A stretch of 64,000 nt of DNA from an uncultured Oscillospiraceae bacterium. Its GTDB lineage: Bacteria > Bacillota > Clostridia > Oscillospirales > Ruminococcaceae. Positions 7,937-16,836 of this stretch are shown piece after piece (within the stretch, counting starts at the first letter, position 1; each line of letters begins with the position of its first letter). The position numbers and the translations under genes were made by a program. The notes beneath the pieces were generated by a model. It worked only from the letters and a program-made list of their open reading frames with translations, did not search any database and had not been told where the DNA came from. Location: positions 124,001 to 188,000 of the forward strand of contig CAJUSD010000002.1 in the NCBI GenBank assembly GCA_910589145.1, written 5' to 3'.

Positions 7937-9116
7937 CAATTTCATCCTCCTTTTTCTCATATCTCACTTTACCGTCAATAATGACAATGCCTGCCTGGCT
8001 CATAGTATCCAGCGGGTCAACGTCCCAAATAACAATATCCGCATCCTTTCCAGGTTCCAGGCTGCCTAGACGGTCAGCCAAATCTACATTTCTGGCAGCG
8101 TTGATCGTGACAGCTTTTAAGGCGGTCTGGCGGCTCATGCCGTGCTTATGGAGAAGGGCGAGCTGCATCAAAAGCCCCTCCATAGGGATAACAGGGTTAT
8201 CTGTCATAATGGAGAATTCCACGCCGTTTTCCTCTAAAACCCTGCCAGCGTCCATAGATTTGTGCTTTAGTTCAAACTTGCTTTTGCCGCCGAAAATCGG
8301 ACCAATAATGACCCGGCAGTTATGCTCCTTCAGTTTTTCAGGGATACGGTATCCTTCTGTACAATGGTCGAGGGTATACCGCAAACTGAATTCTTCAGAA
8401 ATACGGATAGCGGTCATTATATCATCCGCCTGGTGGCAGTGGATTTTAACGGTCATACCGTCAAAAACCCTCATCAGGGAGTGCATATTGAGATCATAAG
8501 CAAATTCCCCCGCATCCTCGCCAGCATCCAGTTTTGCCTTGTGCGCAAGCCATTTAGTGCGGTAATCCTTTGCTTTCATAAGCTGTTCACGGAAAATTGC
8601 GGCGCTCATCATACGGGTAGCAGGAGCTTTGCCGCGGTTTTTGCCATACGCAAATTTGGGGTTCTCGCCTAAAGCGGTTTTCATACAGATTTCAGGATTG
8701 ATTACTGCTTCATCCAATGTTTTCCCATAGGTTTTAAGAGCAGCAAAAGTGCCCCCGATTACATTAGCAGAACCCGGGCCGGTAATAACAGTAGTAACGC
8801 CGTTTTTCAGCGCCACATCAAAGGCGGGGTCAGCGGGATTCAAAGCGTCCAGCCCGCGGATACCTGGGGTAGCGGGATTGGTATACTCGTTCCCGTCAAA
8901 GTCCCCTACTCCGGTAGGCTCCAGCCCAATATGAGAATGGGAGTCAATAATACCAGGGGTGACAAGCCTCCCCTCTGCGTTGATAACTTCCCAATCCGGC
9001 TGAGGATCGAATCTGTCGGCAATTTCCTTAATTTTGGAACCCTCTACCAGCAAATCGCATTTTTCCTCATAGATTCCTGCCATGTTCACCAGATTACAGT
9101 TTTGAATCAATAGCAA
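7914..9116 (-). CDS. Metal-dependent amidohydrolase
   Basis: 400 residues of the amidohydrolase superfamily (imidazolonepropionase/dihydroorotase-like architecture). A small beta-sandwich from both termini (C-terminus LGSLEPGKDADIVIWDVDP) frames a TIM barrel. Metal ligands are visible: H60 and H62 in IIDSHSHIG, the KIHCHQAD histidines, the His of YTLDHCTEGY and the Asp of SIMTDNPVIP. The substrate is unknown. The start is TTG, 10 nt after GGAG, and matches the N-termini of its paralogs. It sits in the middle of a three-paralog operon and overlaps the degenerate third copy. Such proteins hydrolyse cyclic amides or dipeptides, but nothing nearby fixes the pathway. Confidence 0.85.
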   Translation of the reverse strand: MLLIQNCNLVNMAGIYEEKCDLLVEGSKIKEIADRFDPQPDWEVINAEGRLVTPGIIDSHSHIGLEPTGVGDFDGNEYTNPATPGIRGLDALNPADPAFDVALKNGVTTVITGPGSANVIGGTFAALKTYGKTLDEAVINPEICMKTALGENPKFAYGKNRGKAPATRMMSAAIFREQLMKAKDYRTKWLAHKAKLDAGEDAGEFAYDLNMHSLMRVFDGMTVKIHCHQADDIMTAIRISEEFSLRYTLDHCTEGYRIPEKLKEHNCRVIIGPIFGGKSKFELKHKSMDAGRVLEENGVEFSIMTDNPVIPMEGLLMQLALLHKHGMSRQTALKAVTINAARNVDLADRLGSLEPGKDADIVIWDVDPLDTMSQAGIVIIDGKVRYEKKEDEIDVDYKGL

Positions 9117-9161
9117 TGCTGTTCATCTCCTTTTATCATAGCTATATGGATAATGGGCTAA

Positions 9162-10379
9162 TTATAAACCTATATAATCCGTTTCCGGTTCACCTTCCTT
9201 TTTGGCATATTTCACTTTTCCGTCAATAATCACAATGCCTGCCTCGCTCAAAGTCGCGAAGGGCTCCACATTCCAGATTACAACGTCCGCATCCTTGCCG
9301 GGTTCCAAACTGCCTACGCGGTCGTCTATATCGTTGAGTTTTGCAGCGTTAATCGTAATTGCCCGCAGCGCACCCTCCCAGCTTAGGCCATTCTTAATCA
9401 ACAGGGCCATCTGGATTAAGAGGGCTTCCACAGGGATAACGCCGCAATCAGTCATAACCGAGAACAGCACATCATTTTTCTCCAGAATCCCTGCGGATTT
9501 CAAAGACTTCCGATGGGATTCCAATTTATTTTTCCCGTAGAACAGCGGGCCGATAATGACCCGGCAATTATGTTTTTTAATCTCATCTATTAACAAATAA
9601 CAATCGCTGAAATGCTCCAAAGTATACCGCAGCCCAAACTCCTCGGCAATGCGGACAGCTGTCATAGCGTCTACGGCATGATGGCAATGTATTTTACAGT
9701 TCATTCCGTCAAAAACCCTCATCAGTGAGTGCATGGCAAGGTCATACTGGAACGGTTCGGATTCCTCCCCAGCAGCAACTTTCTTCTGATACTCATTCCA
9801 CTTTTGACGATAGTCTTTTGCCTTCATAAGCTGCTCGCGGAGCATGGCGGCGCTCATCATACGGGTTGCAGGTTGTTTATTCCGCTTCCCATAAGCAAAC
9901 TTCGGGTTTTCTCCAAGCGCCATTTTCATGACAGCTTCTGCTTTTAAGGTGCATTCCTCAATGGTAAGGCTGGGGTTTTCCCCGCTCACGGTTTTAATCG
10001 CCGCAAAAGTCCCTCCGATTAAATTAGCTGAACCGGGACCGGTGACAATCGTTGTTATGCCGTTGCGCAGGGCAGCTCCAAAGGCTGGATCCGATGGGTC
10101 AATTGCATCAATTCCTCTCAGGCTGGGCGTTACAGGGCTGGTCATTTCGTTGGTATCATTGCCCTCCATATTGCCGGTGCCAGATACCCCCAAATGGCTG
10201 TGGGGATCAATAATACCAGGAGTGACAAGCCTTCCCTCTGCATCTATGATTTCCCATCCCTCTTGTTCCGGGATATATTCGGCAATTTCCTTTACCTTAG
10301 TCCCTTCAATTAAAAGGTCCCTTGGTTGTTTAAAAGTGCCTGCCATGTCGATAAGGTTGCAGTTTTTGATTAAAAGCAA
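9162..10379 (-). CDS. Metal-dependent amidohydrolase (first paralog of the operon)
   Basis: 405 residues, homologous along its full length to the two genes that follow. All catalytic features are present: H60 and H62 (IIDPHSHLG), KIHCHHAVDAMTA, the His of YTLEHFSDCY and the Asp of VMTDCGVIP. Candidate starts include an ATG at 10388 directly abutting GGAG. The TTG at 10379 has 9-nt spacing and gives the same N-terminus (MLLIKNCNLID) as the paralogs, so I chose it. It follows the small zinc-finger gene by 19 nt. Two intact copies and one decayed copy suggest duplication followed by specialisation. Confidence 0.85.
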   Translation of the reverse strand: MLLIKNCNLIDMAGTFKQPRDLLIEGTKVKEIAEYIPEQEGWEIIDAEGRLVTPGIIDPHSHLGVSGTGNMEGNDTNEMTSPVTPSLRGIDAIDPSDPAFGAALRNGITTIVTGPGSANLIGGTFAAIKTVSGENPSLTIEECTLKAEAVMKMALGENPKFAYGKRNKQPATRMMSAAMLREQLMKAKDYRQKWNEYQKKVAAGEESEPFQYDLAMHSLMRVFDGMNCKIHCHHAVDAMTAVRIAEEFGLRYTLEHFSDCYLLIDEIKKHNCRVIIGPLFYGKNKLESHRKSLKSAGILEKNDVLFSVMTDCGVIPVEALLIQMALLIKNGLSWEGALRAITINAAKLNDIDDRVGSLEPGKDADVVIWNVEPFATLSEAGIVIIDGKVKYAKKEGEPETDYIGL

Positions 10380-10398
10380 ATGGTTCATCTCCAATCTG

Positions 10399-10626
10399 TT
10401 ATGATTCCTGGATAACTGTATCAAAGATCATTTTCCTACAGTCTGGGCAGTAATAACTTTCGAGGGAACGGCTCATCAAAGAAGACTGGACAGGCAGCAG
10501 GCTTCTTCCGGTAAAAACATCCTCAATCCTCCGTTTATCCCCATCCTCCAGCCAATATGGAACTGCACCTCCTGCAGTATAGATTTTGCCTTTTTTCATT
10601 TTCTTTGTGCAGTAAGGACAATTCAC
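10399..10626 (-). CDS. Small double-CxxC zinc-ribbon protein (PF20097-like)
   Basis: 75 residues. An N-terminal CPYC and a C-terminal CPDC pair flank about 45 residues (MKKGKIYTAGGAVPYW, then SLESYYCPDCRKMIFD), giving one zinc ribbon split around a loop. Small proteins of this kind are common in Clostridia and have no assigned function. The frame is open to 10647, but AGAGGTGA lies 6 nt before the GTG at 10626, so I start there. It is the first gene of the amidohydrolase operon. Confidence 0.7.
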   Translation of the reverse strand: MNCPYCTKKMKKGKIYTAGGAVPYWLEDGDKRRIEDVFTGRSLLPVQSSLMSRSLESYYCPDCRKMIFDTVIQES

Positions 10627-10656
10627 ACCCTTCACCTCTTTAATCAATTATATATA

Positions 10657-10685
10657 ATTATAAATCAATTTTGCCATTCAGTAAA
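10657..10685 (-). promoter_or_regulatory. Candidate promoter of the zinc-ribbon/amidohydrolase operon
   Basis: On the minus strand TTTACT, 17 nt, TATAAT, ending about 30 nt before the zinc-ribbon start. The -10 is perfect and the -35 is weak. Confidence 0.4.
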
Positions 10686-10689
10686 TACC

Positions 10690-10878
10690 GTAAATGATTT
10701 ATTCGAAGTTTTTTTGATTAGATACTATGGGTTTCCTTTAGATGAAGCGTTTCTAAGATTTTTAGTAAGCCGGGGAATTTCATGCCTGGCCAGTTCAGCA
10801 GAGCTAGATTGGCGGCTAGGGGACAATTCGCTTTAGGCTGTACCCATCTTAGGTTTATTTCCGCAGATTTGCTTTTTC
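10690..10878. other. Intergenic sequence with fragments shared elsewhere in the window
   Basis: No gene. CAGTTCAGCAGAGCTAGATT (10794-10813) belongs to the CAGC-rra-GCTR hairpin-like family. The block around 10849-10870 (CATCTTAGGTTTATTTCCGC) resembles 43544-43568. It appears to be old repeat debris next to MITE copy A. Confidence 0.4.
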
Positions 10879-11041
10879 TTAGAACCTGTATTCATAGCCG
10901 GGGGAAGCTGGAAGGGCGGGGATTTTTCCCGCCAGACAAGGAGATTTTCCGCAGCAGTCCTGACAGATTGCAAGGGAACCCGACCAGTATGATGGAAAAA
11001 ATGCACAGACAGCGTTCAATGGTTGTGAATACAGGTTCTTA
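10879..11041 (-). mobile_element. MITE-like repeat, copy A
   Basis: About 157 bp bounded by inverted ends GAACCTGTATTCA / TGAATACAGGTTC (10882 to 11038), with TTA on both sides. Its reverse complement aligns along its whole length with 16658-16818. The shared blocks include CTGCGGAAAATCTCCTTGTC and CGGGAAAAATCC. There is no transposase gene. It lies directly upstream of the comEC promoter region. Confidence 0.8.
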
Positions 11042-11113
11042 AACTCATATTCATATTGAAAATTCCCTTTTATCAAAGTATAATGGAATTTATCAATATT
11101 AAGGGGTAATTGT

Positions 11114-13267
11114 ATGGAACGATTTGCGCCCTTTGCTGCTGCAGGCTGCGCGGCATTTGTCTCTTGTGCGCTGGCCTGTGCATTTGGAACGATTGCAGCC
11201 GTACTTCTCGCTGCCCTATTCATTGCTGCAATCCTGTTCCTAATTCTGTCCAAGCCTTTCCCCAGCCGCCGCATCTGGTTTTTCATTCTAACGGCAGCAG
11301 TATCAGTGCTGATACGATATACAATGAGTTATTATATCAATTTTCAAACTATTTCCCAATATACTGGCGAAACCCGCAGCCTGGAATGTCAAATTACAGA
11401 TATCCTTTCCCAAAATAACGGAGTAAGATATACAGTCTCAATCCCGTCAACAACAGGCCCCCATCGTTTGAAAGCTTATCTTTGGGCAAGTTCCGATATG
11501 GCAGCAGGACAAATAGGAGAAACTTTTACAGGGGAAGCAGCGTTTTACCCCCGGCCTGATTCCCGTTGGGAGGAGTCGTCCCTTTATGGCAGTCGAATAC
11601 ACCTGAAAGGTAAAATCATAATAGGGGGCTTTACCCAAAGCGAGCGCCTTTTCCCAGAAAGTGTTTCATCTAAGCTCCGTCAAAAAACAGCCCGCATGAT
11701 TTCCAATGTGTTGCCAGACCAGCGGGGAGCGCTTTTATGCGCTGTTTTAACGGGAGACCGTTCCCGTCTGTCCAACGCCTCCCTGCAAATTCTCAGAAGG
11801 GCGGGGCTGTCCCATATTCTGGCGCTATCCGGGCTTCATCTTTCTGTTTTATCCGGCTTATTCTCTCACCTGCCCATATGGAAAACCCGCAAAAGTAAAA
11901 AATGGCTGGCTCTGCTGGGGATTTCCATTATTTTGGCATATTGTTTTTTCACAGGAGCTTCAAATTCCATCCTTAGAGCAGCGGGAATGTGGATTTTAAT
12001 TTATATTTCTCAGATATTAGAGCGGCCATATCATAACATAAACGCGTTAGGAGCATCGGTTTTGATTTTAACGCTTATAAATCCATTTTCAGCAGCATCT
12101 ATTTCCATGTGGTATTCTGCTGGCTCCACCCTTGCCATTTTATGGTTCAGCCCAAAAATGTCTGAGTCAGCCCACCATCTAATTCGCCAAAAACCATATA
12201 AAAAGATCCTGTTTTCCATTTTAACTCCCGTTTTCGCCAGTATTTCCGCTTTAACAGCAGTAATTCCAATCTCCTGGGCGGCAGGGTATACTATTTCTCT
12301 TGCCTCCCCTATTTCCAGCCTGGCAGCTTCACTTCTGCTTCCCCTTATACTGGGATTTGGATTGTTGGGATGTCTGCCTGTTCCCATACTGTCTGAAGTC
12401 TTTCTCCACATTTCCGGTTTGTTCTCCGGGCTTTTGAACCTGGTCGTTTTATGGATTTCCAAAATCCCTTTTTCCGTTGTACCCAAGGGAATGACCTGGA
12501 TTATCCCCTGTCTGGCTGGAACATTTGTAATTGGAGCGCTCTGTCTGCATGATGGAAGAAAAGGCACTCTGCTTTCCGGCGCTTTTTGGATTGTAATCCT
12601 GTTTTCGGTTTCCTCTCTCAGCTATACGATCTGTATGAAAAATATAACCCGGATCATAATCCCGGCAGAAACAAACTGCGCTGTTGTTTCCCGAAACCAT
12701 ACCCATTTTCTGATTGGGGAAATTACCAGTATTCGGGAAGCAGAATGCCTTGCTTCTGTTTTAGAGGATTACCACATCCGTCATCTGGAACTGGCTGTCT
12801 TAAATAATCGGGTTGGCGGGGAACTGGAACCCCTGTCTAATCAAGCGGAAATTTCTGTTCTTGCCGCTCCATCCCAGCCGGGAAGCAAAGAATTTCTCCG
12901 ATATGCAGGGCAATTCATTCCATTGGAAAAAATGTCCTTTTCCTTTGGCGAGGATATTTCTATTTCCATAGTGCCTTTTGACAGTGGGTACACCCTTTCC
13001 ATGCAGGCGGATGGGGTAAGCATGTTACAATTCCTTGAAAGCAGTGCTATAATAGATTTAGATATTTATCCAAAACATCAAATTGTATTTTTGCCTGTAG
13101 TGCAGGCAAAGGGAATCCATCTGCTTCCCTCTGATTATAACATTGTAACAGCGTCAACGGATTCATATAATATCTATCATGCGCCTCGGTCTGCTGAAAT
13201 GGTTTATGCTTCAGAAAAGAACGCTGTTTTTACAATTAAAAACGGCTCTGTTGCTTTACAGAAATAA
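11114..13267 (+). CDS. comEC: ComEC/Rec2-family DNA uptake protein with degenerate metallo-beta-lactamase domain
   Basis: 717 residues. ComEC is the inner-membrane channel that takes up single-stranded DNA. N-terminal TM helices are followed by an OB-like soluble domain (about 90-175). The competence core comes next, with AGLSHILALSGLHLSVLSG (near residues 230-248) and about eight further TM segments to residue ~500. The C-terminal ~200 residues follow the layout of the metallo-beta-lactamase domain, but where HPHxDHxGG is expected the sequence reads LNNRVGGELEP, with no HxHxDH. Nuclease activity of that domain is therefore doubtful. ATG start, with AAGGGG 9 nt upstream. holA follows 23 nt downstream, a common clostridial pairing. 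Confidence 0.88.
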   Translation: MERFAPFAAAGCAAFVSCALACAFGTIAAVLLAALFIAAILFLILSKPFPSRRIWFFILTAAVSVLIRYTMSYYINFQTISQYTGETRSLECQITDILSQNNGVRYTVSIPSTTGPHRLKAYLWASSDMAAGQIGETFTGEAAFYPRPDSRWEESSLYGSRIHLKGKIIIGGFTQSERLFPESVSSKLRQKTARMISNVLPDQRGALLCAVLTGDRSRLSNASLQILRRAGLSHILALSGLHLSVLSGLFSHLPIWKTRKSKKWLALLGISIILAYCFFTGASNSILRAAGMWILIYISQILERPYHNINALGASVLILTLINPFSAASISMWYSAGSTLAILWFSPKMSESAHHLIRQKPYKKILFSILTPVFASISALTAVIPISWAAGYTISLASPISSLAASLLLPLILGFGLLGCLPVPILSEVFLHISGLFSGLLNLVVLWISKIPFSVVPKGMTWIIPCLAGTFVIGALCLHDGRKGTLLSGAFWIVILFSVSSLSYTICMKNITRIIIPAETNCAVVSRNHTHFLIGEITSIREAECLASVLEDYHIRHLELAVLNNRVGGELEPLSNQAEISVLAAPSQPGSKEFLRYAGQFIPLEKMSFSFGEDISISIVPFDSGYTLSMQADGVSMLQFLESSAIIDLDIYPKHQIVFLPVVQAKGIHLLPSDYNIVTASTDSYNIYHAPRSAEMVYASEKNAVFTIKNGSVALQK

Positions 13268-13290
13268 GTGGTCGAAAGAAGGGAAGGACA

Positions 13291-14343
13291 TTGCTTCACA
13301 TAAAAGAGGAGACCTTTATCCGGCATATTAGGACAGAAAAACTATCCCGTTTTTATATCCTTGCGGGGCAGGAGAATTATTTAAAAGAACATTATCAGGC
13401 GTGGTTGGTAAAGAGGGCACTAGAAGGCGGAAACGCAGACTTTAACCTTCATGAATTTGACGGAGGCGCGTTTAAGTGCCGCGACGTGGCAGATGCTCTG
13501 GAAGCCTTTCCTATGATGGGAGGGAAAAACTGCGCACTGGTAAAAGGAATAGATTTAGACAAAATCCCTCTGACGGAATACAATAAACTGAAAGACTTTT
13601 TAAAAGACCCTCCAGAAGAATCGGTTGCTATTTTTGTATGTACAGGGGACTTTAACACAAAAAAAAGCGCCCGATGCCGGACACTGGAAAAACTGTTGGA
13701 ACCTGTAGGGCAAATTGCCGTTTTTTACAAAAGAAGCGAATCGGATTTATACCGTTTTGCAGTAGACCGGGCGGCAAAATTTCACGCTTCCCTGCCGCGA
13801 AATGTGTTCCGAACCCTTAACCAGATGTGCGGCGGGGAAATGCTTCTGTTAAAAAACGAAACGGATAAAGTCGCAGCTTATTGTGAAGGCAGGGAGATAA
13901 CGCCGCTGGATTTGGAAACCTGCTGCTGTCCAGTGATGGAGACAACTGCATTTGAATTGTCACGGGCAGTAATTTATGGAAACTTTGATAAGGCAATGGA
14001 AATTTTAGGGCAATTGCTCTATTTAAAAGAAGAACCTGTGGCAATTGTTGGAGCGCTGGCAGCAGGGTTTATTGATATTTACCGCGCGAAAGCAGCCTCT
14101 TTAGCCGGAAAAGGGACAAGCCAGATATTGGCCGCATTTGATTATAGGGGCAGGGATTTTCGGGTGCGTAATGCAATGATGGAAGTTTCACGTTGTTCTA
14201 CTGGATTCCTGCGGGGCGCTGTTGTGCTTTTGACAGAGGCTGATACGCAGTTGAAATCTTCCCGGATTAAGGATCAGGTTATTTTGGAAAAATTAATTAC
14301 ACAGCTCTTTGTGCTTCGGAAAGAAAAAGAGAGGATAGATTAA
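13291..14343 (+). CDS. holA: DNA polymerase III subunit delta
   Basis: 350 residues, TTG start with GAAGG upstream. HolA opens the beta clamp in the clamp-loader complex. The N-terminus (FYILAGQENYLKEHY) matches the family motif where a P-loop would be in related AAA+ proteins. Later segments AFPMMGGKNCALVKGID and AIFVCTGDFNTKKSARCRTLE, and the C-terminal LKSSRIKDQVILEKLITQL, are typical of HolA. It directly follows comEC, as in many Firmicutes. Its length is normal for the family. Confidence 0.9.
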   Translation: MLHIKEETFIRHIRTEKLSRFYILAGQENYLKEHYQAWLVKRALEGGNADFNLHEFDGGAFKCRDVADALEAFPMMGGKNCALVKGIDLDKIPLTEYNKLKDFLKDPPEESVAIFVCTGDFNTKKSARCRTLEKLLEPVGQIAVFYKRSESDLYRFAVDRAAKFHASLPRNVFRTLNQMCGGEMLLLKNETDKVAAYCEGREITPLDLETCCCPVMETTAFELSRAVIYGNFDKAMEILGQLLYLKEEPVAIVGALAAGFIDIYRAKAASLAGKGTSQILAAFDYRGRDFRVRNAMMEVSRCSTGFLRGAVVLLTEADTQLKSSRIKDQVILEKLITQLFVLRKEKERID

Positions 14344-14610
14344 AAGGCTTAATTACGGGAGCAGCCTTCAATGAGTACAGGCTGGGGCGGATTAGAAATG
14401 CTTGGGGCCAGGGTGTGGCATTGTGTGCGGCATAGGCCTCAAAAGATCCCGGCCGCCATCAGCAAAGATGAACTGGGAGCTCTGTTTAACTCAGCCTGCC
14501 AGAGTTTGACAAACCTTAAAGTTTTCTCTTACAGACATCCAACAAACTGAAAACCACACAATATAGAAAATCTTTTATTGAACTTATGTTACAAAAGGAA
14601 GGAAAAACAG

Positions 14611-15234
14611 TTGATTGTTTTACAGCAAGCCGTTATAGTAGAGGGACGATATGATAAAATACGTCTCCATTCTCTGATAGACGGCCTAATTTTAGAAACA
14701 AACGGATTCCGTATATTCAAGGATAAGGAAAAACTAGCATTAATCCGCGCTATGGCGCACCAAAAAGGAATTATTATTTTAACTGATTCTGATACTGCCG
14801 GTTTCCGAATCCGACGGTATATCCAGTCTGCAATTCCTCCACAGGACAAAACAAAGCTGTATCAAGCATACATCCCGGAAATTTTGGGAAAAGAAAAAAG
14901 AAAGTCCCAGCCGTCAAAAGCGGGAACATTGGGAGTGGAGGGAATGCCAACCCAGATATTGCTGGATGCTTTAAAACGGGCAGGAGTCCCAATTTTGGGG
15001 GAGACGGAGAAGCCCAGGAAAAAAACTGTCACCAAAGGGGATTTTTTTCAGGATGGGCTGACAGGAAGCGAAAACAGCAGCGAACTTCGCAGGGAAATCA
15101 TGTCCCGGTTGGGTCTTCCTCCTTATCTAAGCGCCAACGCTTTGCTGGACGTAATAAATTCTTCAATGTCGCGGCAGGAGTATGATGCAATCATTGCACA
15201 GGTGAAAAAAGAAACCTCGCCAGGAATTTTATAG
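14611..15234 (+). CDS. rnmV: Ribonuclease M5-like Toprim protein (DUF4093 type)
   Basis: 207 residues. RNase M5 matures 5S rRNA. The Toprim core is visible: VIVEGRYDKIRL (catalytic Glu), then GIIILTDSDTAGFRIRRYI (DxD) and a GTLGVEGMP motif. The C-terminal DUF4093-like part includes RREIMSRLGLPPYLSANALLDVIN. The frame is open to 14578, but GGAAGG lies 8 nt before the TTG at 14611, which gives the expected N-terminus. The 267-nt gap after holA holds no recognisable gene or terminator. The 5S processing role is from family knowledge. Confidence 0.85.
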   Translation: MIVLQQAVIVEGRYDKIRLHSLIDGLILETNGFRIFKDKEKLALIRAMAHQKGIIILTDSDTAGFRIRRYIQSAIPPQDKTKLYQAYIPEILGKEKRKSQPSKAGTLGVEGMPTQILLDALKRAGVPILGETEKPRKKTVTKGDFFQDGLTGSENSSELRREIMSRLGLPPYLSANALLDVINSSMSRQEYDAIIAQVKKETSPGIL

Positions 15235-15253
15235 GTATCTAAGGAGGGGCAGG

Positions 15254-16618
15254 ATGCACTTTTTTAGTTTATGGTTTTTATTTTTATTTCTACCGGTCGG
15301 GATGCTGCTATATGCCCTTACGCCTCAGCGGTGGAAAATGTTGTCCCTCTATCTGCTATCCCTTCTTTACTATGGGCAGATGGGACTGTTCTATTTTGGC
15401 TTTATGATGGCTTCGGTGACAATTGATTATTTCCTGTCACGCTTGATGCAGGTTTTTGATGATAACAATAATTACCGTCGAATTGTTTTAGCGGCCGGAT
15501 TAATCAAAAACTTTGGAATTGGCATCATAACCGGGTCTGGGGCCAATCCAGCATTGAATGCTGTTCCCATGGGCATGTATGTCTATTTATTCTCGGCACT
15601 GGGGTATTTGATTGATGTTTACAAAGGCGACGCTGTATATGAAAAAAATTATATCCGATTTTCATTATATTGCATCATGTTTCCAAGGATTCCCTCTGGG
15701 CCAATGCTGGAGTATAACTCCTATCTGGCACAGTTAAAAGATATCTCTTTTCATTTAGATCAACTTTCGAGAGGGTTTACCCTTTTTGTTTTTGGATTTA
15801 GCAAGCAGGCTCTTATTATGGAAGGTCTTCGCGAGGTGACAGCAGCCCTTTACCGTGTTCCGGTTGAAGAGCTGTCGGTTATTTCTGCCTGGATGTTAGC
15901 AGGGTGTACCGCATTAAGCTTTTATTATGCCTTTTCCTCTTATGGAGATATGGCGGAAGGTTTAGGAATTATGTTGGGGTTCCGATATCCTTCCGGTTAT
16001 GATTATCCTCTTGTTTCAGAAAGCATTTCTTCTTTCTGGAAACGTTTTAATGGGACTGTCGCTTCCTTTATACGGCGTTATGTAACCATACAGCTTTCTG
16101 CTGATACAAACGGATTTGCTACAGCTGCCGTTCATTTAATTGCTTCTTCTGTTCTGGTTGGGATGTGGTACTCTGTCAATTTAAATGGAATCCTTTGGGG
16201 GTTGCTGTTAGGTGTAATTACTGTTTGCGAGGAGTTGGTCTTTACAAAATACCTGCATAAAATTCCAATTTTTTTCCGTCGTATTTTGACTTTAGCGGTT
16301 TTGCTGCCATCCTTTTTATTTCTTACCTGCAACGCTTCTCAATTTTTCCAATATGCTGGTATCCTGGTGGGAATTGGCGCACCGCTTACCGGGCCAGTTA
16401 TTAACTATACAATTAGTTCTTATTGGCTGCCTCTTGCTGCTGCTGTTATATTTTCTATTCCGATTCTTCGCCCTGTTCGCAGGCTGCTTTCCCCTCCATA
16501 TGCAAGTGGGAAACGCGAAGCAAAGCCTTTGATGTCTTCCTCAGCGCTCTTTTTGCGTATTATTTCATTGGGGGTGACAGGAATTTTACTTTTCTATTCG
16601 GTTGTTATGATGTTATAA
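15254..16618 (+). CDS. MBOAT-family membrane protein lacking both conserved histidines
   Basis: 454 residues, polytopic, ATG behind AGGAGGGG. The AlgI/DltB type of MBOAT fold is recognisable from YAFSSYGDMAEGLGIMLGFRY and the following SSFWKRFNGTVASFIRRY. In active AlgI/DltB enzymes these regions read FWRRWH and later LWHG. Here the His positions are Asn266 (FWKRFN) and Tyr306 (MWYS). O-acyl transfer by the known mechanism is therefore unlikely. It is followed, after MITE copy B, by a DHHW-type partner that is also degenerate. Alternative roles: acyl-donor channel or structural subunit of an envelope-modifying complex. Confidence 0.8.
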   Translation: MHFFSLWFLFLFLPVGMLLYALTPQRWKMLSLYLLSLLYYGQMGLFYFGFMMASVTIDYFLSRLMQVFDDNNNYRRIVLAAGLIKNFGIGIITGSGANPALNAVPMGMYVYLFSALGYLIDVYKGDAVYEKNYIRFSLYCIMFPRIPSGPMLEYNSYLAQLKDISFHLDQLSRGFTLFVFGFSKQALIMEGLREVTAALYRVPVEELSVISAWMLAGCTALSFYYAFSSYGDMAEGLGIMLGFRYPSGYDYPLVSESISSFWKRFNGTVASFIRRYVTIQLSADTNGFATAAVHLIASSVLVGMWYSVNLNGILWGLLLGVITVCEELVFTKYLHKIPIFFRRILTLAVLLPSFLFLTCNASQFFQYAGILVGIGAPLTGPVINYTISSYWLPLAAAVIFSIPILRPVRRLLSPPYASGKREAKPLMSSSALFLRIISLGVTGILLFYSVVMML

Positions 16619-16654
16619 TTCTTGTTCGCTGGCTAGGCAGGAACTTAAGGAAAA

Positions 16655-16821
16655 TAAGAACCTGTATTCACAACCGCTGCACACCGTCTGGCTGGTCTTT
16701 TTCCCGCCATACTGCGTCGGTTTCCCTTGCCATACGTCAGTATGGCTGCGGAAAATCTCCTTGTCTGACGGGAAAAATCCTCGTCCATCCGGCATCCCTC
16801 GGTTATGAATACAGGTTCTAA
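16655..16821 (+). mobile_element. MITE-like repeat, copy B
   Basis: About 161 bp with inverted ends GAACCTGTATTCA / TGAATACAGGTTC (16658 to 16818) and TAA on each side. It is opposite in orientation to copy A. It lies between the MBOAT gene and its DHHW partner and ends 15 nt before the latter's ATG, so it forms that gene's immediate 5' leader. An internal inverted pair (CCATACTG...CAGTATGG, around 16709-16745) suggests the RNA folds. Confidence 0.8.
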
Positions 16822-16836
16822 GAAAGGATTCAAGCC

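Noticed and set aside
10879..11286. 135-codon minus-strand frame upstream of and overlapping comEC
   Set aside because: Its C-terminal part is translated MITE copy A and the rest is antisense to comEC; no ribosome site.
16423..16821. 132-codon frame spanning the end of the MBOAT gene and MITE copy B
   Set aside because: Its similarity to the frame at 10879-11286 comes only from the shared repeat; not a gene.
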